Shown here: in pieces, positions 1-13,049 of the stretch
Numbering within the stretch: position 1 is the first letter of the stretch
Layout of the letters: each line of letters starts with the position of its first letter
Assembly (NCBI RefSeq): GCF_026151205.1
Contig: NW_026971817.1
Span: 1 to 38,607 of the forward strand
Direction of reading: 5' to 3'
Length of the DNA: 38,607 nucleotides
DNA from: Bolinopsis microptera
Taxonomy: Eukaryota; Ctenophora; Tentaculata; Lobata; Bolinopsidae
Notes under the pieces: model-generated
Seen by the model: only the letters and a program-made list of their open reading frames with translations
Database searches by the model: none
What the model was told of the DNA's origin: nothing
Program-made: the position numbers and the translations under genes

Positions 1-1134
1 TAAAAAAAAAACCCAAAAATACGGTTTTTTATCAAAACCCCTGGGGGGTTGGGAAGGGAAAGCTAAAAGTTTTTCGGAAATTTAGCGGAAAAACTTTCTT
101 TGGAATCAGGGGGCCAAAAAGGGAAAAATTGGGGGCAATGGGACATTTTTAGGGAAAAAAGGTTGGGTTTTTGGACCTTTTTGGGGGAAAAAACAGTTTT
201 AAAGCTTTAGAAAGGGGGGAAGGGGGGTTTAAAAAAGTAGGTTGTTTTAAAAAAAAATAGCAAAAAGGGGGGGTTTAAATTTTTTTGGAAAACCCAAATT
301 TCTTTCCACCCCTTTGGGGCCCAATCCCTTGCAAAAAATTACAAGAGGGGGGTTTTTGGGAATTTGGTCTAAGTCCCCCAAACAGGGCCAAGGGTTTCAG
401 GAAAAGGCTTTTTGCATGGGGGAAAAGCTTTACGGTCTTGAATGCTTTTTGGGGAAAAAACTAAAAAATTTTCCAGGAAAAAATCCAAAGGACTAAGGGG
501 TTTTTCGAAAAACGCGGGTAAAAACCTGTTTTTGCGGGGATTGGTGCAGGGAAAAACCTGGGACTTTAAAAAGGCGATTCAAAAAACCTAGACGGTGTTT
601 TTTACCCGAAATGCTACGGGGTCTTTGGTATCTCATGGGAAAAAAATCAAACAAAAACCCGTTTTTTTACGGGAAAGATTTCCATCGGTGGGGCGAATTA
701 CAAAAAAGACCGAAGGGGCTTTGTTTTTTTTCGGGGGGGGAAAGTTTTACCCTTTACAGGACCAACCTGCTCCAAAAAACTCCTTTTTCTGGCAAAAAAA
801 AATGGGGCCAAACGTTTTTTCGAGGGGACGGGGGGAACCACATAAAAAACCCTTCCCCCGGGCGTCCCCCACTTTAAGGGGGGGCACTGGAAAAGGAACC
901 CTGGGACCAGCTGCGTTTTTTTCCCCCTTGTGGAAAAGGGGGATAAATGGGGGAGGCGTTTTCACAAACTCGTTCCAAAAATTTTTCATTTTTTGGGTCG
1001 GGGGGCCTAAAGGGGGGAGGGGGCCAAAAATCCCTAAATAAACCCCCAAAGGATTTTTTTCCTTTTATTTTCTCAAAACCGTAAGGGGAAGGAAAATTTT
1101 TTGGGGGGGACGATTTTTTTTAAGTTGATATTAA

Positions 1135-1164
1135 TTTTTTTTTTTTTTTTTTTATTTTTTTTTT
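1135..1164. repeat. Poly-T tract
   Basis: Nineteen T followed by one A and ten more T. It could be the reverse of a retroposon poly(A) tail, but the flanks are too degraded to identify a body, so I record it only as a homopolymer tract. Confidence 0.8.
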
Positions 1165-3109
1165 AAAAGGGGGGTTGGGCCATGTGCCCACGAAAAAGGG
1201 GTAGCAATTTAAATGCTCTTTTCCCACCCCTGGGGTGGTTTGGCAAAAACCTTTGGGGGGGAAAGGGTTTTTCCGGTGGAAAGGGGGGGAAAATTTTGGT
1301 TTTGGGGGGGGTGGGTTAAAGGGATGTTTTTTATGAGTCAAAATGGAACGCTTAAATGCCCAAAATGGGTTTGGGGGAAAAGGGTTAAAAAAAAAGGGCA
1401 GCCAAAAAGGGTTAAAAATTTTAAAGTTCAACCCCCCCCGGGCTGATTTCCCCCTTTTTCCCCCCCCCAATTAAGCCGTTTTTTTGGGTTTTCGGTTTTT
1501 TTTGAAAAAAATTGACAAAATTTGTGGTTGGGTGGTTTTGGTTTGGGGAATTAAGTTCATTGACAAAAAGGGGGGAGTAGTCCTGGGGAAAAATTGGGGC
1601 CCCTTTTAATTTGGGGCAATATCCCGGGGGGCCCTTTGCCCCCGGGGAAAAATGTGAGACATTTCCCCCCCGCCCCCCGAACATAGGGGGGAAAAGCACT
1701 TGGGGGTTTTTTTATTTGCAAAAAGGTGTGAAGGTTTTATTTTTTTTTGGGCCCCCCCCCCGGGGGGGGGGAAACCCCCCCTGGGTTTTAGGGGAAAAAT
1801 TTTCGTTCTGTAAAATTTTTTGTCTTTATTATTGCTTTTGGGTAAAGTGTTTGGGTTTTTGTTGTTTTTGGGGTGTTGTGGGCCCAAGTGGTTTTGTTTG
1901 GGGGGTTGTTGGGGGGGGGGGCCGTCATTTTGACCAAGTTTTTCCTGATTCCCGTCGTTGGAAATTTGTTGTCGAATTGACGCTTTTTTTAAGGATTGTG
2001 GAAAATTGGATCCTCAAAATGGATTCCCCTGATAGTTTGGGGCCGCTTGGGGGGCCAAGCTCTCTTGCTTTTTTTTTTTGTTCCCCCCCCACAATCCGAT
2101 GTGTGCTGCAAAACCTCGTTAAATTTTAGCGGGGTTTGTTTGGTTTGAGTGAAAATTTAAAGGGGGGGTGTAAAAAAAGTCCCTTTTGTTTTTCTACTCC
2201 GCGTTTTTTAAAAAGGCGGAGGGGAAAGGGGGCTTGAATGATGATAGTGTCAGAAACCAAAATTTTTTATGATGTGTGTGGTTTGGATTTGTTTTAAAAA
2301 TATTTTTCAAGCTTCAATGTAGCGGTTTAGCCTCGTTTTTTTTACAGTGGCAATAATTCAGGGGGGCTTGAATGAATTTTTTCCTTTTAAGGGGGTTTTT
2401 TTTTTTGTTTTTTGTGTTATTAGCCCCCCCCGCAAATCCTGAAATCGTGGGGGGTGAAAACCCCTTTTTGTTTTTAAACAGGTGGATTCGTTTTTACTGG
2501 TTTTGTTTGTCGATGGTGTTTTTTTAATGGAATTTCATTTCGGGGGATCGGCCCCAAATTTTTTTGTGGGGGAAAAATTTGCCCCCTCCCCCGGGGATCT
2601 TTGGGTTTGGGGTTGGGTTTTTGGCTCTCGTTGGCCCTTTTGGTGGGATAAAGAGGTCTGGCCCTTTTTTTTGTTTTGGGTAGTGGGATGATTTTTGGGT
2701 TTAAAGTTTTTCCCCTTCCCCGAAAGGGGGTAGTTTTTTTAAGAGTTGAGGGGTGCCTAAAAACTTTTTGCCTGGGCCCCCCCACCCCTTTTGCTTTTTC
2801 GCCTTTTCCCGGAAAAAAATTTTAAATTTTTAAAAATGGTCGGTGGGGGGTTGGGTTTTATGCGATAAAAGGGGGTTGCTTTGGCTGGGGCCCCCCCGAA
2901 CATCATTCTGAGGGCCAAGGGGGCAGCCGTGTTTTCATCCATTTTGCAAATGTTTTTTTTGGGGGGGTTCCCAACCCCATGTGGGGCCCCCACAGGTTTT
3001 TCGGGGCATTGCTTTGGGGGAAGGGGCCGTGGCTTTTTTTGGTGGTGTTGAGAATGTTTTTTTTTGAAGTTGAGTTTAATTTCCAAGGGGCCTCCTAGAA
3101 AAAATTTTA

Positions 3110-3125
3110 GGGGGGGGGGGGGGGG
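3110..3125. repeat. Poly-G tract (16 G)
   Basis: Sixteen consecutive G, one of the longest single-base runs in the window. Such runs are rare in animal genomes and commonly arise from base-calling or consensus error, which fits the surrounding texture. Confidence 0.75.
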
Positions 3126-6100
3126 ATTGGAAAGGGGGCCTTAATGTTGGTTTTTGGCCAACTGTTTTTGGTTCTTTTGGGGGTCCCCACACTATTTTTC
3201 CCCGGTAAAAAAATTTACTATCTGATTTTTTAAGGGGGGGTAATTAGATTGCTCTTTTTTGGTTTTTTTTTTCACCAATTTTCTTTTTGTTTTTAAATTT
3301 TTTTTCATGGTTTTCGGTCCCAGTGGGGTGTCTAAATTTATCCCCTTCCGCTAGAGGGGGCAACAAAATCATCCGCAAAAGGGGGTTGGCAGGTTAAAAC
3401 CCGGGATTCTTTTGGCGGTAAAAGGGGAAAAAAGGGGGACGGGGACAAACCAGGTTTTTCCAGAGAAAAGGGGAAAAGGGGGGGAAAAAATTTTTTATTT
3501 TTTTTACCTTTTTTGGTTATTATATTTTTAGGGGGGGAAATGTTTCTGAGTGGTTATTTTTTTTTGTTGTTTCAAACACCCCCCTCTTCCCCCCTTAGAT
3601 GTTTTACAACAGGGGATTTTAAATATAGAGGTTCAGGGGGAAAAGGGAAACGGGGAGCTAACCCCCCGAAAAGGGCAGGGGGGTTTTTTAAAAAGTTTAG
3701 CCCTTTTTTTGGTTTCAAATTAGTAGTTTTTTTAGTTTTTTTTTGTTAGTTTTTTTAGTCCCCAGGGTTTTTTTGTTTTTGGGGTTATTTTTTCTAAACC
3801 TTTTTTTTTTCTTTTTTTTTTTTTCGGGTTTTTTTTATTTTTTTAGTTAAAGTGGGGCTGCTGCGTAAAGGGGGGAAAAGCCCCAAAAAAAGTTTAAGGG
3901 TTCCCCGTGGGTGTTTTGGGGTTACGGGGGGGGCCAAAACCCAAAAAAAACCTTTTAAAGGGAAACTTGTTTTTTTGGAAAATAAAGGGGGAAAATTCCC
4001 AAAAAAAACGTTTTCCCCATCCTTTGGGGGAAAATGAAAAAAAAATTTAGTTTTTTTTTTAAAAAAAAGTTAGAAAAAAGGTTAGAAAAAAGTTTTTTTT
4101 TAAGAAGTTTTTTTAAAAATTTATTTTAAAGGGGGAAATTTTTTTCAGTTTTTTTGGGGAAAAAAATTTTTTTTTTGGGAAAAAATTACCACAAAACCCC
4201 CCTTCCCGAGGTTTTTTAAGTGAGTGGAGGGTTTTGAGGGTCTGTTTTAGGGTTTGGGCGTGCAGTTTTATAGGTTATGCCAGCGTTTTTTTGCTAACCC
4301 ATTACCCATTTGTTAAAAAAAAATTTTCATTTACTAACCTTTTTAAAAAAAAAAATTTTTACCAATTTTGTTTTTTAAAAACCCAAATTACAAAAATTTT
4401 TTTTTCCTTTGTCCCCCCCCCGTGATTGATCAGAAAAACCCAATTTAAAAAAGTGGTAGGGGAGGAAGGGGGAAAGATTTGATTTTAATTCCCCGGGGGG
4501 TAAAGGGGGCAAAAGGGCCCCTTGGGGGGGCAAAAACCCCGCCCTGATCCGTTACCCCTTCTCGAAATTTTTCCCCTTTTGTTTTAGTGTGATGGGGAAA
4601 CGATTTTGGTTTTCCCCAATTTTTTTGATTCCTTGTTGGGGGTAGGCCCCCAAAGTCCCCCCTTTTCGGGCCCCTTGACTGCTTCAGGTTTGCCTTGAAA
4701 AAAGAACATTGTCGAGGCGCCCCCTCATTCTAGAAAAAGACCCCCCTAGGGGACATTTTTTCCTTTCTTGGCAAATTTTGCGCTCAATGGTGTGAGTAAC
4801 TTTTGAGTCCCCTTTTGTGGAGGGGCCCTTTTAAAGCCGAATTTTTTCCCTTTTTTTTGATATTTTATTTTAGCATTTTTTAGGGGCTTTTTGGGGATAT
4901 GCCCCTAAATCCTATCTTCCCCCGGCAACTTTAAAAAAAACAGGCGAAAAAAGTGGGGGGGGCGTTTGAAAATGGATTAGCTTTTGTTGTTAGTTCAGTT
5001 TTTTCCAGGCTTAGGGAGAAAGAAAATTCCCCAAAGAGGGTCCCCCCACCCAAAAATTTGGGTTTTTGCGTTTTTATGGTTTTTTTGGGGTTCATAAGTT
5101 TTTTTTTTTTTTGTCCCCCCTTTTATATGGAGGGCCCCCCGGGCTTTTTTTGGAATTGAAGGTTTTTAAAGGGGGGTTTTTTGGTTTTTGCAGCCTTCCC
5201 CAAGGGGATCGGGGAAGGGTAGGAGAGCCTTTTTCGATTCTTTTCAGGGCCCGTAGATTTTTTTTCTTAAAGGGGGTTGTGGGGAGGGTAAGGGGGGGCG
5301 GAGGGAGGGGGGGAAAAAATGGGGGATCGTGGGGGGACTCTGCCCCGAAGTGGGGTTTGGTTTTTTCCCTTGACCCCCCAGTGTTTCCCTTGCGTTTTTT
5401 TTGGGGAGTTTCGCCATTTGGTTTTTATTTAAAAAAGGCTTAAAATTTGTTTTGGTGTCCCCCGGGGAAGGTTTTTTTTCCGTTTTTTTTTTCATCCTTT
5501 CCAGATTTTCCCCCTTAAAACCCATTTTATTTGGGGCCTTGGGAAAAGGGAATTTTTCCGCCAAAGCATTGGCTGGGGTTTTTTTCAGGTCTTTGTTTGG
5601 GATTTGCTTATTGCTTTCCTAAAGAGCGAGCCATTTTAAAACAAAATTTATTTTGATTTACGGGCGGTTGGGGGTTTTTTTGGGGGGTTTTACCCCTCTG
5701 TGCTTCCTTTTAAAAAATTTCAGTTTTGCCAGGGTGGGGTTTTTTGGCAGCGCTGGAGATGGGTTTTAATAAGGGGGGGGGGCGCCTCCTCGAAGGCCCC
5801 CCTTTGGAAGCCGTATTAAAAGGTGTTTTTAAATTGGTGGGTCAATTGGGTTGTGGGGTTGTGTTAACGCATGGTTTGTGGGGATCATTTTTTTTGTTTT
5901 TAAAAAAACTCTTTTCCCCAATTTTTCCCCCCCCAGTTTTTTTTCTTGGGGCTAGGCGTATTTTTTTTGGTTCTTTTTTTGGGACCAAAAAAAAATGTCC
6001 CCAAAAAAATGATAATTTCTTGATCGGGGGTTTTTAGTAAAAAAATCCACTAACGGGGCCAGTTACTGGATCAGTTTAGCCCCCCTTGGTGGGGGTAGTG

Positions 6101-7717
6101 GGTCAATGTGGAAAAATTTGGAAAACCCCGTGAGTTTAAGGGGAATGTTTGTTTTTAAAACCTTTTTTTTTTGGGGAGGGGGGAGGCCCTAGCGGACGAG
6201 AGGAAAAAACAAAGGGGTTTTTTCCCCCCCCCTTTTTTATTGCACAACCCGGTTTTCCCCAAAGGGTTATTTTTGGGAAAAAAATTTTGTGTCCGAAAAC
6301 CCCAAATAAGCGGGTTGGTTGTTTGGGGCAATAGGGGATTTTTTTGGCTAGAGGTGTTTTTTTTCGTGTGTGGGGCTGGGGGGCCCTTAATTTTCCCCGG
6401 ACGAAAGCTTTTCCAGGAATGACTTTTTGGGTGAAAACTAAGTTTGAATTTTTTTAAAAAGGCTACTTTTGGGGTCCGGGGTTGTTTTGGGTTGCGTTTT
6501 TTTTCCCAGCTTTTTTTTAGGGGTAGGTTTTTTTTGGGGTTTTTACTTTGGGGGGGGGCACGGGGGTTCAAATTGGGCCCCGGCTTTTGTTTTGAATACC
6601 GGGTTTTTTTTTCTTTTTTAAATTTTGGGTGGGGTAAGGTTTTTTTTTTTTTTGGTGTTATGGTTTTCAGTCGGGGAAGTTAAATGGAAATTTTTTTTTG
6701 CCCCGGGGGGGGGTTTTCCCCCCAGGTTTTTTCCAAAACCCGGTTTTTTTCTTGCGTTTAAGGTTAATTTGTTTTTAAAAAGGGTTAATTCATAATGGGT
6801 TTTTTACCTGTTATTTTTTGTTTTTTTTTTTTAAGCGGGGGGTTTTTTTTTTTTCCCGGGGCTTTTTTCCCCCCTCTCTTTTGGGCCTTAATTTTTCGTT
6901 GTTTTTTGGGTTTTTCTTGTTTTTGGTTTTGGGTGGGGTTGATGGTTTTTTAGTAAATTTGGGGGGGGGGGGACTGGCGTTTTAACATTTTGCAGTACCC
7001 CCCACCGGGAAAGGGGAAAAACTAGGGGGGGGTTTTTTGGGGGGGGGGGCCCCTTGTTTTTGGGGGGGGGCCCGGCGAAGGGCCCAAAAAAGCAAAAACC
7101 CGCGTTTCTTTGGGGGGAAAAAAACTGTTTTTTTTCTCTAAGGAATTCCCCCCCCCCCGGGGGGGGGAAAACATCCACCCCAGATCCCGGCCCCTTTTTT
7201 TAGAAAATCCGTCGACCAGCCCCCCCTTCAGGTAAGCTGCACTGCTACGTTTCCCCCAGGTTGTTGGACACCCTGCCGCAGGGGAAGCCGTTGGTAAACC
7301 AGCCTGCATTCCGCAAAAAATGAGTCCCCCCCGCACCCGGGGGTTTTGTGGGGGGGCAGTCCGTGTTAGAGGGTCCCTCCCCGAAAAAAGGTTTTGGGCA
7401 ATAGAAAGCAAAACGGTTTTTCCCCCGACGGCCTCGGGAAAATACTTCCCCAAACCCCGCCTTTGTGAGGCAAATCGGTCACCACCCCCCGCTTTTTGCC
7501 TTGGGGCCCGGGCCACCTCTATAAAACGAACCACCAGGTTAAAAAAGGTAAAAAGGGAAAAAATAATGACTAGGGGTTTTTGGGGACGGAAAGAGTTTTT
7601 TGGGCGATGCGATTTTGCTCGCCCTCAGCCCCCCCCCCTCCCGTTTTGATAAGGCAGGGTGGGCCCAGGATCCCACCCTTCTTGTATATCTCCCCAGGAG
7701 CGGGGGGAGCGGGTTCA

Positions 7718-7744
7718 CCCTCCTCCTCCTCCTCAGTCCTCCTC
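7718..7744. repeat. (TCC)n microsatellite
   Basis: Interrupted run of TCC/CTC trinucleotides, five units followed by AG and then two more units. It lies just upstream of a GTT-rich microsatellite, making a compound simple-sequence locus. Confidence 0.8.
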
Positions 7745-7767
7745 ATTTTTTCCCCCGTTTTATGTCC

Positions 7768-7813
7768 TTGTTTTTTGTTGTTGTTTTTTGTTGTTTTGTT
7801 GTTGTTGTTGTTT
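7768..7813. repeat. (TTG)n microsatellite with T-run interruptions
   Basis: TTG trinucleotides repeated with interruptions of four to six T, then four uninterrupted units at about 7,798-7,811. The interruptions may be true variation or homopolymer error. Confidence 0.8.
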
Positions 7814-9559
7814 TGGTGTTTTTTGGGTTTTTGCACTGTTACCAAGGGGGGGTTTTTTTTTCCTTTCTTGCCCTTTCTTTTCCCCCACCTCTTCCCGTTT
7901 TTTTGGACGGGTTGGGACCCCCCGACTGGGGGGTGAGGTTTTTCTCTGTTGGTCCCTTTTTTCCCCCCTTTCCTTTTTGGCCCCCCCCTTTTGGAATAGA
8001 AAACCATTGGAGGGCACCCTTTGGAAAGGGGGAAAATTTTGGGGTTCGAGACTTTTTACCTTTTCAACCCCAGCCTCTGGGGCTGTCCCCAAAGAGGGTT
8101 GGGGGAAATGGCTGCCCCGGCCTGAGGGGTCGCGGTAGGGGGTTGGGGTTCAGCTCAGGGGAAGGAGAGCCAGGAGAAAATTTTTTGCCCATTCGGGAAG
8201 ATCAGCATCGGTTCCTGTTCTCCCGCCTCCTTGAAATTTTTCCCCCCCCCTCCCCGGGCTCGCCGGGCCCCTCATTTTTTAAACCTTTGCAGGGGGTTCC
8301 CCCCAAGGGGGGAGTTCCTTTTGGAAGGTGCGGATTACTTTTTCTGAAAAATGGGACTGGGTTATTTTCACTATTGGGAATTTTCTTGATCGTACCTAAC
8401 ACCATCAGTCAGTTTTTTGCTTATTGTGACGTGCAGAGAGGTGCTCGCTGCCAACAAATCTTTCCTTCTCCATTTTCCAAACTCTCTAACCCCGACAGTC
8501 CGCTGAAAAAATTTCCCCCGGGGATTTTTGGGAAAAAAATGTTTTTTTAAATTTTTTAAAAGGGGGGGATAAGGTGCCGTTCCCCCCATAAAGCTGAAAG
8601 GGGGCTTTGATCGCAAAAAAGTCCCAAAATTTTTTGCCCAGATCAGAGTTTTTTGAATTTTAGTGGAGATTGATGGGGCCCACCTGTGGTGGGCCCGATG
8701 GGGGGCCATATATCCCTTTGCCCAAAGCCATGTTGTTTTACTTTTCTATAATAAGTTTGATGAGAAATAATTCTGTAGCTAGGTATGATATGGGTTTCGG
8801 AAAAGATGGGGAAGGGCGAGCACAACCCCGGGAGGGACCACACTCCCCCCCCGCCAACAAGAAAGTGGAACCTGTGGGGAAATGTGCCAATCCAACCCCA
8901 AAGGCCCCCCTCCCCCCCCCCCCACTGCTGGAAAACCGTGTTGGTTTTTTAAAGGGGGTTAAGTGAAGGGATCCCCCTTTTGGGGTTTTCCCGGGTGGCA
9001 CAGCCTCGGTAGGAAACCCCCGCACCTTGCAAAATGTGGTAAAGGTCTGGGGGAAATTTCGCTAAAAATCCCCCCCGTTTTGGGCCCGGGCCAAACCCCC
9101 CGCAAATCCCAAATGGAAAAAAACCGGTTTTTTAGTGGGGGTTAAAAAAAGTGGTGGGTTTCCTTGATGGTTGGCTAAAGGCGCCCCCCCTTTTGGTTGG
9201 GGGGGGCCCACCCCAAACTTGCAACCCAAGGGGGGCTGTAAAAGGTCTGTTTGCAATTCGGGGTTTTCCCGCCCCCGAGGGGGCCGGCTCTATCCCCCGC
9301 TTTTTCCCCCCCAAAGGTTTAATTCCGGTTTGGGTTTTTTAGTCCTAGTGTATTAAATTTTAGAGTTTTTTTAAAAAACCTTTTTTGCGAATCCCCAAGA
9401 AAAAGATGCTGAGAAAATTTTTCCGGGCGGGGGGGGGGGCATGGGTTTTTGAAATTCCGCCCCCAATAAAACCGGGAAAAAAGGGTTTTTTTAATGTCGG
9501 AAAATTTAAGGGCCCGGACCTTGAAAAAAAACCACCACCCTTGAAACTTCATGGATAAA

Positions 9560-12500
9560 AAATAAAAATACCCCTAATATTGCTCAAGATGTTTGAAGTG
9601 AAGGGGCTGTGGGAGAAGGATCCAAAAATGGGTAAAAAAGGGTTCATTTGAGGTTAAAAGGGAAGACGGTTGGCCCCACGTGCGAACCTATGTTTTCAGT
9701 TTTGCTCCAAGCTTGAACCAGTACCATAGCTTAGTCTCGGGTGGTCGTTGTTGTTTTTTGCCGATTAAGGCCACCATTTTTACCCCACGGCAAGGTCATT
9801 TTGCTCTGGAATAAAGGCCACCCCATTAACCAATCTCCTATAGGTGAGAGGGAAAAAAGGGGGATAGGGATTTGGGGTTCCTGGGCAGTAACTCCAGAGG
9901 CATAATTTGGGGCAGATCTTAAAGTGGTGCTCTAGTTGCCTCAGGATTGACCTCTATTTTTTGCCCGCTGTACTTTAAATTCCATAAATAAGTGGCCCAT
10001 ACCGTGTGGACTATGGACCGGCCCCCAGCCGGACCAAGGCCCCCCCTGGCACGATTATGCATGTTTGGCGATTCCCCGGAGCAAGTTGCCTGCACCCAGC
10101 AGCACTGCCGAGACCTGTCAACGCATGGCCGGCTATCGACCCGGAAGCTGTTTCCCCCACGAGCTTAACCTAGGGACTTTTTCGTCACTTGGGTGGCTCA
10201 AATGTGACCGGGCTTTCACGGTTTTCGACCACCAGGCTTCATTCACTCAGCCCAGGCGGGGCAAAACCCTAGTTTTCAGGCCATCCCACCCACAGGGTCG
10301 CAGGCCGCACACACGGCCCGGAAAAAAAAAACCCGGCCCAACCAAGGCACACCCAGGGGACCCCAACATGCCAGGTTATTCATCGAAAGGCTTGGCCTTT
10401 GTGTTTCTTTTGCCCGGGGAAAAAACCAAATAATAAAAGGGGGATTGTCTGGGGCTTTTGAACTTCAGCAAATGTATCTGAAATTTTTGGTTTGCCCAAG
10501 TATTATGTAAAACCCTTATTCCTAGTTTTGTGGGTTAATTAATATGTATGCCATTTTACAGTTATGTTTTTTGGGATGAAGGCTAGAATGAAAATAAAAT
10601 TTTTTACCTCTTGTTTCAAAGGTTGAGGATATAAAAAAAAACCAGGAGTTCCCCGTACGGATTCCCATGGGGCTTAAGGATCCTTTCTGTATTCCCCATT
10701 GTATTCATTAAACAAGGCCATCTTTTGAAAGTTTCTGCTGGCGGTTTATTGATTTTGTGATGATTGTTATAAAATTATTGGATGTTTATATCATGTTGAG
10801 GATAAAAACTTCACAAAATTCTTCAGGAGGGAAAAAAAAATTTCTAAATTTCTTCTTCATAATAAGAGTGGATAATTGAAAACAGCAATCGGTTAATTTC
10901 AAAACAGGGGGAATGGGCTTATGTTTTACCTTGTGTTGATTTGAAAAATGAATTTTACAATTCAAGATGTGATGGACCTTTCACTTGTTTGTGATTTCCA
11001 ATCTTAGAGTTTTATGGTATAAAAATATTTATGTTTTTCATTTAATCACCCACTAATTTGGTTCCTCCAATATATTCTTACTAAAAATTTTTTCATTATT
11101 TTTACCGGGAGCAGAGTGTTTTTGGGAATTGGTTATTAGTAGATTTCATATAAAGAAAATACGAAAAAATAAACAGGAAATATGACTTTTAAATTGTGGA
11201 CCCACTTGGTGTGGTTGGTTGTACCTAAAAAACCTTAGGTTAACCACCATAAGGGAAGATCAAGTATATATTATTTTTTGCTTTTACTAACAAATAATAT
11301 CTTTGTCAGATGGTGGATTTTGAACCCACCATTTTTATGTTTGGGGTGGATGTGCTTGGTTTGCTTGAAATTTCCTAGTAGATTTGTTCATTCAATTGCT
11401 ATGTGGGCCCAAAAAGTGTGGTAGTGTTTAATTCATCCTGCGGGCCTTTCCGTTCAAGGAATAAAAACCAAATTGGAGGGGTGTTTCTAAGCAAGAAATG
11501 GTCAAGCAAAAAAATTACTGAACATTTGAATTATATTTTATGCAGCTTTTTTAAATTTTTCAGTAACCATGGTTTAGTAAAACAAACAGTTTCTTTTATT
11601 TTGTTTGTGTTTCTGTGCCTACTTAATATTGTTAGGTTATTCACACAACAGCTGTTAATCAGGTATACAGAACCAGTTGACCTGAGGCTGAGGGAAAATT
11701 CTAAACAAGGAAGTTAGTTTCAGCTTTTGAAAAGATGTGGTCTATTTTTCAGGGTAGGCCATAGTGCCTTGAATTTCATATCCTATTAACATTTCCCCGC
11801 CATTGGAACTCTCAAAATCGACTTGGTTTTTGTGGATATGCAAACTTTTACCCCTCTGGAATTCATTTGTGGGGAATAGGATCAGCTTTTTTCCAACTTT
11901 ATTCCCACCAAGGGTGACTGTTTTGTTTATGATATTTGTTTATTAGTCTTTGTTTAAGTTTGGATTGAAAGTTTTTGTGCTGTTGAGAGGACTTATTGTT
12001 TATATTATTTTCTTAAATTTTATTCTATGTATACCCCATAGTATGAAATTTTGATATAAGAGGATAAAATGTTGATTTTTAGGTCGAGGGGGGGACTATC
12101 ATGATTTTTACACCCCACCCTTTCTTGGAGTATATTTAGGAATAACCACAAACCCAATAAACCTTAATAAAAACATTACCCCAAAAACTTCTCAGAAATT
12201 AGGAATTTCTAGGACAATCGAACACCAAAGTAATTGGGGGAAGGATATTCAGAGATGACGGAATGATAAAGGCTCCAAAACAAATTGGGGTAACTTACTA
12301 TGGACAGTTACCGATTGTGATATGTTTTGTAAACAATTAATTTGTTTAAACTTTAAGGAAGGAATAACGTAGGAATTTAAAGGGGAGGAATGGCTTATTC
12401 GGAGAGTTTAAAAAAGAGGCTGGCAGTTACTGGGCAAAGTTTTAGTTTTTGGGATGTTTTTTATTACATAATAATATATCTATTGGGTGGTTATTTTCCA

Positions 12501-13040
12501 GTGGATATTAATAGTGGACCCTTCTTATTGCACAATAACTTAATTTAATTCCTTTCTAAAAAGTCCCTTTTTATATAAAATTTATAAATATTATGGTATA
12601 AAAAAAAACTATTTTCATGTTCAAAAATTATAACACATATTTTTTAATTATTATTTTATATTTTAATTATTTTAAATATATTAATTTTTGTATTATAGGT
12701 TTTATCGACGTATTAGGGAAGCGTTTATTTTGATATTTATCTATTTTAAAAAGTAGTACCTTTCAAATTGAAAGAATAAACTAGATGTGATTAGTTTAAT
12801 GGTATTTCCAAATTTTATGGTATTTTCCTATTTTTATGTCATATCAGTTATCATCTCTGAATGGGAAGTTGTGTTTTAATATCTTGCTAAATAATTGATA
12901 TATATATCGTAAAAACCCAAGTGGAAGGTTAAAAGGTTGGTACGTATTGTTTACTTTATTTTTAACAGGGATAATTAGAAAAATTTTATTCACTAAAATT
13001 AACTTATTTTAGATTCATATGACAAGGGTTTAAATTTGGG
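9560..13040. other. Non-coding stretch, AT-rich after 10.45 kb
   Basis: After the homopolymer-rich zone, sequence complexity becomes ordinary. Apart from the GC-rich island at 10.0-10.4 kb I see no gene, RNA or repeat with recognisable structure. The segment 12,540-12,960 is extremely AT-rich and leads directly into the first copy of the 500-bp repeat. The open frame at 11,403-11,717 (104 codons) has no recognisable domain and is in the length range expected by chance. Confidence 0.5.
10010..10435. other. GC-rich island of unknown nature
   Basis: About 425 bp with clearly higher GC than the AT-rich sequence to its right. A 122-codon plus-strand frame spans 10,065-10,433, but its translation is proline-, glycine- and basic-rich with no recognisable domain, no convincing splice signal and no initiation context. 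I favour an inserted repeat or a GC-rich non-coding element over a gene. Nothing similar is obvious elsewhere in the window. Confidence 0.35.
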
Positions 13041-13049
13041 ATTTTCTGT

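Larger units (their letters stand above)
1..7200. other. Homopolymer-inflated low-complexity sequence, no supportable gene
   Basis: This stretch is built almost entirely of runs of four or more identical bases, with G and T runs dominating the given strand. Open frames exist on both strands, but their translations are strings of F, G, K and P as expected from T, G, A and C runs. They show no family motif, splice signal or codon preference. The texture resembles consensus with homopolymer-length errors rather than any genomic satellite, because no period or unit recurs. I see no RNA gene, terminal repeat or recognisable mobile element. An alternative is real simple-sequence DNA, but the lack of a repeating unit argues against it. 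Confidence 0.7.
7200..9560. other. Mixed-quality GC-rich sequence, no gene recognised
   Basis: Homopolymer runs continue but islands of ordinary-looking sequence appear, for example 8,380-8,500 and 8,720-8,820. A GC-rich minus-strand frame of 170 codons (7,534 to 7,022) and a plus-strand frame of 316 codons (7,600-8,550) are open. Their translations run through microsatellite and C or T runs (tracts of F, L, P and V) and match no family I recognise. GC-rich DNA contains few stop codons, so frames of this length are unremarkable. I make no coding call. Confidence 0.55.

Noticed and set aside
5270-5345. G-rich stretch resembling G-quadruplex or telomere-like DNA
   Set aside because: It lies in the homopolymer-inflated zone, so run lengths cannot be trusted, and no TTAGGG-type unit repeats.
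7022-7534. Minus-strand frame of 170 codons
   Set aside because: GC-rich sequence has few stops. The last third is glycine and proline runs from G/C homopolymers, and no family is recognised.
7600-8550. Plus-strand frame of 316 codons, the longest in the window
   Set aside because: It translates TCC and TTG microsatellites and C, T and G runs into P, F, L and V strings. There is no domain, and the region has obvious homopolymer artefacts.
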